Source of the DNA: Hellea sp.
Lineage (GTDB): Bacteria; Pseudomonadota; Alphaproteobacteria; Caulobacterales; Maricaulaceae
Length of the DNA stretch: 5,094 nucleotides
Assembly: GCA_020628635.1 (NCBI GenBank)
Contig: JAHDEU010000029.1
Coordinates: 1-5,094, forward strand
Reading direction: 5' to 3'
Both the position numbers and the translations under genes were made by a program. Shown here piece after piece: positions 1 to 4,027 of this stretch. Numbering within the stretch: position 1 is the stretch's first letter; each line of letters opens with the position of its first letter. The notes under the pieces were generated by a model. It did no database searches and was not told where the DNA came from. It saw only the letters and a list, made by a program, of their open reading frames with translations.

Positions 1-51
1 CGCCAGGTTTTCAACCTGGAAAGAGGGGTTCGATTCCCCTAGGGACTGCCA
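1..51 (+). tRNA. tRNA-Glu (anticodon UUC), 3' part only
   Basis: This is the 3' portion of a tRNA gene whose 5' acceptor strand and D-arm lie outside the window. The anticodon stem CCAGG (3-7) pairs with CCTGG (15-19) around the 7-nt loop at 8-14, which places the anticodon TTC at 10-12 and reads glutamate GAA codons. The T-stem AGGGG (24-28) pairs with CCCCT (36-40) around TTCGATT. The 3' acceptor strand AGGGACT (41-47), discriminator G48 and an encoded CCA (49-51) complete the end. The identity is secure from the anticodon; only the missing half cannot be checked. Confidence 0.94.
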
Positions 52-84
52 GTTGCTTTCCTCCCATCATTGCCGCTTTTGCAA

Positions 85-106
85 GCTGACAGGCCCGGCC
101 TGCAGC
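85..106 (+). other. Stem-loop between tRNA-Glu and the DUF192 gene
   Basis: CAGGC (90-94) and GCCTG (98-102) form a GC-rich 5-bp stem with a 3-nt loop. It is extended by GCT (85-87) and AGC (104-106) across a small internal loop. It sits 14 nt before the preferred ATG at 121. There is no following T-run, so it is not a standard intrinsic terminator. It may be a 5' UTR structure or a tRNA trailer processing element; this is inference from base pairing only. Confidence 0.3.
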
Positions 107-120
107 GCTATGTCGTGCGC

Positions 121-591
121 ATGAAACGCGCTGCCCTGTCTCTCTTCGCCGCCATGCTGCTCGCTGCACCCGCCACCGCGCAGACGGCCCGAAACGATGT
201 CGTGGACTTCGGCGCGCCCGTGCCGCTGACGATCCAGTCCGGCGAGACCGCGCACGTTTTTCAAGTCGAGGAAGCCAAGACGCTGGAACAGCAGGCGCGC
301 GGCATGATGTGGCGCAATGCGATGGGCGAGGACGAGGGCATGATCTTCGAATTCGACGAGCCCAAGGTCGCGACCATCTGGATGAAGAACACGGCCATCC
401 CGCTCGACATTCTCTTTGTCCGCTCCAACGGAGAGATCCTGAAAATCGAGCACATGGCCCAGCCCTACAAGCTGCGTTCCGCCAGCAGCGAGGCCGTGGT
501 GGCTGCCGTGATCGAGCTCAAGGGCGGCCGCGCGCTGGAGCTCGGCATCCGGCCGGGCGATACAGTCGATCATCCCTTTTTCCGCAGCTAG
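121..591 (+). CDS. Exported DUF192-family protein
   Basis: A 156-aa protein of the DUF192 (PF02643) family, small conserved proteins of unknown biochemical function, usually secreted or periplasmic in Gram-negatives. Residues 1-20 look like a Sec signal peptide: MKR, a hydrophobic stretch, then an Ala-rich end with likely cleavage after PATA before Gln21. The mature part carries the family signatures: RGMMWR (60-65), GMIFEF (73-78), IWMKNTAIPLD (86-96, with the WMKNT and PLD hallmarks), the SASSEAVVAAVIEL helix region and a final GIRPGD turn (143-148). The frame stays open upstream to a TTG at 70, but I chose ATG 121 because the signal peptide starts there; upstream residues would bury it. 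A GTG at 115 is a minor alternative. No good Shine-Dalgarno precedes the ATG. It is flanked by tRNA-Glu and tRNA-Pro on the same strand and has no evident partner gene. The family call is confident; the role is unknown. Confidence 0.92.
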   Translation: MKRAALSLFAAMLLAAPATAQTARNDVVDFGAPVPLTIQSGETAHVFQVEEAKTLEQQARGMMWRNAMGEDEGMIFEFDEPKVATIWMKNTAIPLDILFVRSNGEILKIEHMAQPYKLRSASSEAVVAAVIELKGGRALELGIRPGDTVDHPFFRS

Positions 592-596
592 CCCTT

Positions 597-609
597 GCGC
601 TGCCAGCGC
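597..609 (+). other. Small hairpin after the DUF192 stop codon
   Basis: GCGCT (597-601) and AGCGC (605-609) form a 5-bp stem with a 3-nt loop, starting 5 nt after the TAG at 589-591. No T-tract follows, so an intrinsic terminator is unlikely. It could stabilise the 3' end of the DUF192 mRNA. The stem is short enough to arise by chance in GC-rich DNA. Confidence 0.25.
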
Positions 610-628
610 GACCGTCTATGGACGCGCG

Positions 629-720
629 ACGTCTGGAACGGGATGTAGCGCAGCCTGGTAGCGCATCTGTTTTGGGAACAGAGGGTCGCAAGTTCGAATC
701 TTGCCATCCCGACCAGACGT
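629..720 (+). repeat. 8-bp inverted repeat enclosing tRNA-Pro
   Basis: ACGTCTGG (629-636) and CCAGACGT (713-720) are perfect reverse complements that flank the mature tRNA-Pro. The right arm begins with the encoded CCA (713-715). In the primary transcript the two arms could extend the acceptor stem coaxially, across a small AA/A internal loop at 637-638 and 712, putting the CCA end in a duplex. A TTTTT run follows at 722-726. The pairing is directly visible; any effect on maturation or transcription end is inference. Confidence 0.6.
639..715 (+). tRNA. tRNA-Pro (anticodon UGG)
   Basis: A complete 77-nt cloverleaf. The acceptor CGGGATG (639-645) pairs perfectly with CATCCCG (705-711), followed by discriminator A712 and an encoded CCA (713-715). 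The anticodon stem TCTGT (666-670) pairs with ACAGA (678-682) around TTTGGGA, giving anticodon TGG at 673-675, which reads CCA and by wobble other proline codons. The T-loop TTCGAAT is standard. The gene stands alone on the + strand, 47 nt after the DUF192 stop and 71 nt before the HerA-like ATPase start. Confidence 0.98.
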
Positions 721-749
721 CTTTTTCCCGTAAGCCTTGCTTAAGCTCC

Positions 750-774
750 CGCGCCTATGGCTCGCATAGGCGCG
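750..774 (+). promoter_or_regulatory. 10-bp inverted repeat/hairpin abutting the ATPase ribosome binding site
   Basis: CGCGCCTATG (750-759) and CATAGGCGCG (765-774) form a perfect 10-bp stem with the 5-nt loop GCTCG. Beyond one C/T mismatch the helix can continue by pairing CTC (746-748) with GGG (776-778), the first bases of the G-rich Shine-Dalgarno of the downstream gene. No T-run follows, which argues against a terminator. It may be a translational control hairpin or, as DNA, an operator-type palindrome. The in-frame ATG at 757 lies inside the 5' arm, another reason to reject it as the start. Confidence 0.5.
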
Positions 775-775
775 T

Positions 776-782
776 GGGGGAA
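776..782 (+). promoter_or_regulatory. Ribosome binding site deciding the HerA-like ATPase start
   Basis: GGGGGAA at 776-782 lies 4 nt before ATG 787 and is the only purine-rich Shine-Dalgarno candidate near the possible starts at 757, 787 and 802. It supports 787. The last G and the following bases form a GANTC site (780-784), the CcrM methylation target in alphaproteobacteria; whether this matters here is unknown. Confidence 0.55.
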
Positions 783-786
783 TCAC

Positions 787-2703
787 ATGACTGCAGCTTC
801 GATGGGATTGAAACAGGCGACCGCTCCGGGCGCCGTGACCAAGTCCGCACATACGCGCGTCGAGGTCGGGCGCATCCTGACTGTCGGCTCGTCCAGCGCG
901 GTCATCTCCATATCCAAGACGATCATCCGCAAGAACCAACTGCACCTTGCCGCGATCGGCACAATACTGAAAATCCTGACGAGCCAGTCCATCGTGGTTG
1001 CCATGGTCAGCTCGCTGAAGATCGGCTCGGCCGACGATGAGGGCATGAATGATGGTTGTCTGGCCACGCTGAACATCATGGGCGAGATCACGACCAATCC
1101 GACGACTCGCGAAACCAAGTTCTTTCGCGGTGTGCGCACATTCCCCGTGCTGAACGAAGCGGTCTACAACATGTCCCCGCAGGAGCTGCAGCTGATCTTC
1201 GCCAAACAGGCGGCAAGCTGCATCGAGATCGGCCGGTTGCAGCAGGACAACTCGATCATTGCCAAGGTGCGCACGGACGACATGCTGTCCAAGCATTTTG
1301 CCATCATCGGCTCTACCGGTTCGGGCAAATCGTGCACCGTGGCGCTCGTGCTGCAGGCCGTGTTGAACGAGAACCCGAACGGGCACGTCGTGCTGTTCGA
1401 TCCGCACAACGAATATTCCAAATCCTTCGGCGACCGCGCGGAAGTCATCACAGGCGCGACCCTCGACCTGCCACTCTGGCTGTTCGACTTCGTGGAAACG
1501 GTCGAGCTCCTTACAAGCGAGATCGAGGACCAGGCGAGGGAGGAGGAAGAGGTCCTGCTCGACGTCATCCTCAAGGCCAAAAGGCTGTTCGACCGCGCGC
1601 TGAAGAACAATGATGTCAGCACGCAGGTGAAGCTCGACGATGTCGAGCACGAGCTGCAGCGCGCCACCCATATCAGCCTCGACAGCCCCGTGCCCTACCG
1701 CATCCGCGACGTGGTCAAGCTGCTCGACCATGAGATGGGCAAACTGGAGAACAGCAACAATCTCGGCCCTTACAAGCGACTTAAGCGCCGGATCGCGACG
1801 CTGATCGCCGATCCGCGCTATGCTTTCGTTTTCCGCAATCAGACCAAGCCGCTGGAAATCGCCGATCTCGTCGGCCGCATCTTTCGCCTGCCGGTCGCGG
1901 GCAAGCCTATCTCCATACTCGATTTCTCCTCCATCCCGTCTGAAACGCTGAACATCGTCGTATCCGTGGTCAGCCGCCTGGCTTTCGAGATCGCGACATG
2001 GTCGGGCCGGAAAGTGCCGATCCTTCTCGTCTGCGAGGAGGCACACCGCTACATTCCGCGCGATAAGAGCCTTGGTTTCCATTCCACGCGCCGCATCATC
2101 GGCCGGATCGCGAAAGAGGGCCGCAAATACGGCGTGTCGCTCGGCATCATCTCCCAGCGTCCGTCAGAGCTGGAGCCGAATACATTGTCGCAATGCTCGA
2201 CGATCTTCTCCATGCGCCTGTCAAACGAGCTCGACCAGAACTTCGTGCGCGCCGCTGTCCCGGACGGCGCAAAGGAGCTGCTGTCCTTCCTGCCGAGCCT
2301 CGGCACGGCGGAGACCATGGTTTTCGGCGAGGCGGTCAATCTGCCCATGCGTGTGCTGCTGAACAATCTGGCCGAGGAATACCGCCCGCACAGCTCCAGC
2401 GCGTCCTTTACGGAGCTCTGGAAGAACGACACGGCGACACCGCAACTCATGTCGCAAGTCTATAAGCGCTGGAAAGCGCGGTCCTATGACATCGACGAGC
2501 CGCGCGCCGCTGCCCCCGCACAGCAAGCCAGTGTGCGGCGTGGTCCGATCAACGTGCAGGACACGCGCGCGGCCCTGCGCCGCAAAGCGCCCCCCGCGCA
2601 GACCACAGCGACCCAGCCGCACCGCGCGCAGGCAGCCGCGCCGCAGAGCCTGAGCGACGTTAAGTCCCTGCTGAACGCCGCATTCCACCGCGACGGTTCG
2701 TGA
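787..2703 (+). CDS. HerA/DUF87-family ATPase (DNA translocase-type)
   Basis: A 638-aa RecA-fold ATPase of the HerA-FtsK superfamily. Relatives form hexameric rings that translocate on double-stranded DNA, often with a NurA or other nuclease. An N-terminal beta-rich segment (about 24-120, starting VEVGRILTVGSSSAVISI) fits the HAS-barrel. Walker A is GSTGSGKS (175-182), followed by DPHNEY (205-210). A charged helical insert (about 237-330, with an EEEE run) is typical of HerA. Walker B is ILLVCEEAH (412-420, E417/E418), and SQRPSEL (456-462) supplies the HerA sensor/arginine-finger-type motif with R458. Residues 572-638 are an Ala/Pro/Gln-rich, probably disordered tail ending in a predicted helix (SLSDVKSLLNAAF). 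All core motifs are intact. Start 787 was chosen over ATG 757 for its Shine-Dalgarno and because 757 lies in a hairpin. No nuclease partner is in the window. The NDUFS4-like gene follows 37 nt later, so the two may share a transcript. Family is secure; the role (repair, segregation or defence) is not. Confidence 0.93.
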   Translation: MTAASMGLKQATAPGAVTKSAHTRVEVGRILTVGSSSAVISISKTIIRKNQLHLAAIGTILKILTSQSIVVAMVSSLKIGSADDEGMNDGCLATLNIMGEITTNPTTRETKFFRGVRTFPVLNEAVYNMSPQELQLIFAKQAASCIEIGRLQQDNSIIAKVRTDDMLSKHFAIIGSTGSGKSCTVALVLQAVLNENPNGHVVLFDPHNEYSKSFGDRAEVITGATLDLPLWLFDFVETVELLTSEIEDQAREEEEVLLDVILKAKRLFDRALKNNDVSTQVKLDDVEHELQRATHISLDSPVPYRIRDVVKLLDHEMGKLENSNNLGPYKRLKRRIATLIADPRYAFVFRNQTKPLEIADLVGRIFRLPVAGKPISILDFSSIPSETLNIVVSVVSRLAFEIATWSGRKVPILLVCEEAHRYIPRDKSLGFHSTRRIIGRIAKEGRKYGVSLGIISQRPSELEPNTLSQCSTIFSMRLSNELDQNFVRAAVPDGAKELLSFLPSLGTAETMVFGEAVNLPMRVLLNNLAEEYRPHSSSASFTELWKNDTATPQLMSQVYKRWKARSYDIDEPRAAAPAQQASVRRGPINVQDTRAALRRKAPPAQTTATQPHRAQAAAPQSLSDVKSLLNAAFHRDGS

Positions 2704-2740
2704 GCTTGTCTTGCGTGCCGCGCGGCGCTAACGGCGGGCC

Positions 2741-3049
2741 ATGTACGCAAAGATCTACCGCCCACGCCCATCGGCCATGACGTCCGGCCGCGCCAAGACC
2801 CATCACTGGATCCTGGAGTTCGAGACCGACGAGCCGATGCAGATCGACCCGCTGACCGGCAATGCCGTCTCCACCGACACGCGCGAGCAGGTGCGCATGA
2901 CCTTCGACACGCTGGAGGAGGCGGTGACCTACGCAAAGGCCAACGATATTCCGCACCGCGTTCATGGCAGCAATGCCAAGAAGAAACGCATCCCGCGCTC
3001 CTATGCCGACAATTTCGCCTTTGACCGCAAGCTTCCCTGGACCCATTAG
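2741..3049 (+). CDS. NADH:ubiquinone oxidoreductase (complex I) accessory subunit, NDUFS4-like
   Basis: A 102-aa protein of the ETC complex I conserved-region family (PF04800), homologous to mitochondrial NDUFS4 (18 kDa, AQDQ). It is a supernumerary subunit of the peripheral arm of alphaproteobacterial complex I, on the cytoplasmic side. Visible signatures are the start YAKIYRP (2-8), SGRAKT (15-20), WILEFE (23-28), IDPLTGNAVSTDTREQVRM (35-53), the FDTLEEAVTYA helix (55-65) and the C-terminal SYADNFAFDRKLPWTH (87-102). Length matches the bacterial family, which lacks the mitochondrial presequence. The start is fixed by the conserved N-terminus; the G-rich element GGCGGG (2733-2738) is only 2 nt from the ATG, so the Shine-Dalgarno is poor. 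It lies 37 nt after the ATPase gene, far from any nuo operon visible here, as expected for this separately encoded subunit. No frame damage is seen. Confidence 0.95.
   Translation: MYAKIYRPRPSAMTSGRAKTHHWILEFETDEPMQIDPLTGNAVSTDTREQVRMTFDTLEEAVTYAKANDIPHRVHGSNAKKKRIPRSYADNFAFDRKLPWTH
3021..3049 (+). promoter_or_regulatory. Candidate promoter for tRNA-Arg inside the NDUFS4-like gene
   Basis: TTGACC (3021-3026) matches five of six bases of the TTGACA -35 element. After a 17-bp spacer comes CATTAG (3044-3049), a weak -10 with three of six matches that overlaps the stop codon. Initiation would fall near 3056, giving a leader of about 20 nt before the tRNA-Arg. Position and spacing are right; the -10 is weak and TTGACC is also coding sequence. 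Confidence 0.35.
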
Positions 3050-3051
3050 AG

Positions 3052-3064
3052 CGGGGTCGCATCA
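3052..3064 (+). repeat. Imperfect upstream copy of the tRNA-Arg 3' end
   Basis: CGGGGTCGCATCA (3052-3064) matches CGGGGTCGCCATCA (3142-3155) except for one missing C. The downstream copy covers the 3' acceptor strand, discriminator, CCA and first trailer bases of tRNA-Arg. The following bases (GCGCAC versus CACAC) are also similar. The copies lie 90 bp apart on either side of the tRNA. Possible origins are duplication, a decayed attachment-site-like repeat, or chance. Confidence 0.45.
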
Positions 3065-3075
3065 GCGCACAAAAC

Positions 3076-3152
3076 GGCCTCGTAGCTCAACTGGATAGAG
3101 CAGCTGACTTCTAATCAGCAGGTTGGGGGTTCAAGTCCTCCCGGGGTCGCCA
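3076..3152 (+). tRNA. tRNA-Arg (anticodon UCU)
   Basis: A complete 77-nt cloverleaf. The acceptor GGCCTCG (3076-3082) pairs with CGGGGTC (3142-3148) including two G-U wobbles, followed by discriminator G3149 and an encoded CCA (3150-3152). The anticodon stem GCTGA (3103-3107) pairs with TCAGC (3115-3119) around CTTCTAA, placing TCT at 3110-3112, which decodes AGA and, less well, AGG: rare arginine codons in a GC-rich genome. The T-stem GGGGG (3125-3129) pairs with CCTCC (3137-3141) around TTCAAGT. It lies 26 nt after the NDUFS4-like stop and 20 nt before the methyltransferase ATG. Confidence 0.98.
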
Positions 3153-3172
3153 TCACACACACCGGACACGCC

Positions 3173-4027
3173 ATGGACCTTCGAACGCGATTGCTCAGCA
3201 CGTCGCGCGAAGACGCGCAGGCCTGGATGAAGTCGCAGACGCGAAGCACCTATCTCGGGCGGGACGTGGTGCTCTGCCAAATCCTCGGCCAGTGCAAGTT
3301 CCTCGTGCGCGGCGACTATACCGGCATGGCGCCGCATCTCATCTTCGACGGCTTCTGGGAGTTCTGGTTGACCCGCTATCTGGCCCAGGTCGTCAAGCCC
3401 GGCGATCATGTTCTGGATGTCGGTGCAAACCATGGATATTTCACGGTTCTTGCTGGTTTGCTCAACGCGCCGGGCGGACGGATCACGGCCTATGAGCCCG
3501 CGACGGACGTCCATGGCTGCCTCGTCAAATCCGTTGCCCTGAACGGTCTCTACGGCCGGTCACGCGTGGTGAATGCAGGCGTCGGTCATGTCGAACAGGC
3601 CAAGACGCACAGCTTCCTCCGTCACGCTGCCGAACCCCATAATGGCCGCTTCCTGCAGGCAGGAGAGTCGGTCGAAGCGGCTGCGTCGGTGGGCGAAGTG
3701 CTGGACTTCACGGTCAAACCCTTGAGAGCCGAGGACTTCGACCGGCTGGACGTGGTCAAGATCGACGTCGAAGGCGCAGAGCTTGACGTTCTCGACAGCG
3801 GTAAGGAGCTCTTCGACACATACGACCCGACGATAATCTGCGAAGTGAATCTGGGTCGCCATTACGGATACGGTGACGTCATGGACCGTTTGGGGCGCGG
3901 CGGCGAACTGCTCTATCTGGACGAGGATGCACAGATAAAACTCTTCGACGCCGAGACCGCGGAAGCGAGCAGGGGGCACGACATACTGGTCGTGCGACAA
4001 CGGCAAGGCCTGCAGCTCTACTCCTGA
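3173..4027 (+). CDS. FkbM-family SAM-dependent methyltransferase
   Basis: A 284-aa class I methyltransferase of the FkbM family, which transfers methyl from S-adenosylmethionine to hydroxyl groups of sugars, polyketides or other small substrates in the cytoplasm. The SAM-binding motif I is HVLDVGANHGYF (79-90). The acidic residue after strand 2 is in AYEPA (106-110, E108), followed by the helix with CLVKSVALNG (116-125). The FkbM hallmark is VVKIDVEGAELDVL (194-207), and IICEVN (221-226) is the following strand. Residues 1-75 form an N-terminal extension with no recognised domain. Full length for the family, with no frame break. ATG 3173 is preceded only by a weak GGA (3164-3166). It begins 20 nt after tRNA-Arg with no terminator between, so it may share the tRNA transcript. 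Its stop overlaps the convergent CE15-like gene by 10 bp. Substrate is unknown; a sugar is plausible given that neighbour, but this is only inference. Confidence 0.92.
   Translation: MDLRTRLLSTSREDAQAWMKSQTRSTYLGRDVVLCQILGQCKFLVRGDYTGMAPHLIFDGFWEFWLTRYLAQVVKPGDHVLDVGANHGYFTVLAGLLNAPGGRITAYEPATDVHGCLVKSVALNGLYGRSRVVNAGVGHVEQAKTHSFLRHAAEPHNGRFLQAGESVEAAASVGEVLDFTVKPLRAEDFDRLDVVKIDVEGAELDVLDSGKELFDTYDPTIICEVNLGRHYGYGDVMDRLGRGGELLYLDEDAQIKLFDAETAEASRGHDILVVRQRQGLQLYS
3976..3995. other. 7-bp inverted repeat in the 3' end of the methyltransferase gene
   Basis: GCACGAC (3976-3982) and GTCGTGC (3989-3995) are perfect reverse complements around a 6-nt loop, within codons for the last 17 or so residues of the methyltransferase. 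On the minus strand this lies 22 nt past the stop of the CE15-like gene, so it could act as a hairpin at the end of that transcript. No T-tract follows on either strand, so classical intrinsic termination is not supported. Confidence 0.3.

Noticed and set aside
70..120. TTG 70 as the start of the DUF192 gene
   Set aside because: It would put 17 polar residues before a clear signal peptide that begins at ATG 121.
595..620. TTGCGC and TCTATG as a promoter for tRNA-Pro
   Set aside because: The spacer is only 14 bp and both boxes are poor matches, and the first overlaps a small hairpin; the support is too weak to list.
757..786. Upstream ATG 757 as the start of the ATPase gene (10 more residues)
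   Set aside because: It lies inside a 10-bp hairpin stem and has no Shine-Dalgarno, while ATG 787 has GGGGGAA 4 nt upstream. The extra residues show no family similarity.
309..1040. A 243-codon open frame on the + strand crossing tRNA-Pro
   Set aside because: It reads straight through the tRNA, giving the typical false peptide VAQPGSASVLGTEGRKFESCH, and overlaps the DUF192 and ATPase genes in another frame.
616..2082. A 488-codon open frame on the minus strand, antisense to the ATPase gene and tRNA-Pro
   Set aside because: Long antisense frames are common in GC-rich coding DNA. Its end is the antisense translation of the tRNA-Pro gene (GKIRTCDPLFPKQMRYQAA), a familiar spurious-protein signature. 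The + strand ATPase has every family motif.
2717..2726. Palindrome GCCGCGCGGC between the ATPase and NDUFS4-like genes, as a terminator
   Set aside because: There is too little loop once folded, no T-run, and the gap is only 37 nt; it is likely ordinary GC-rich sequence.
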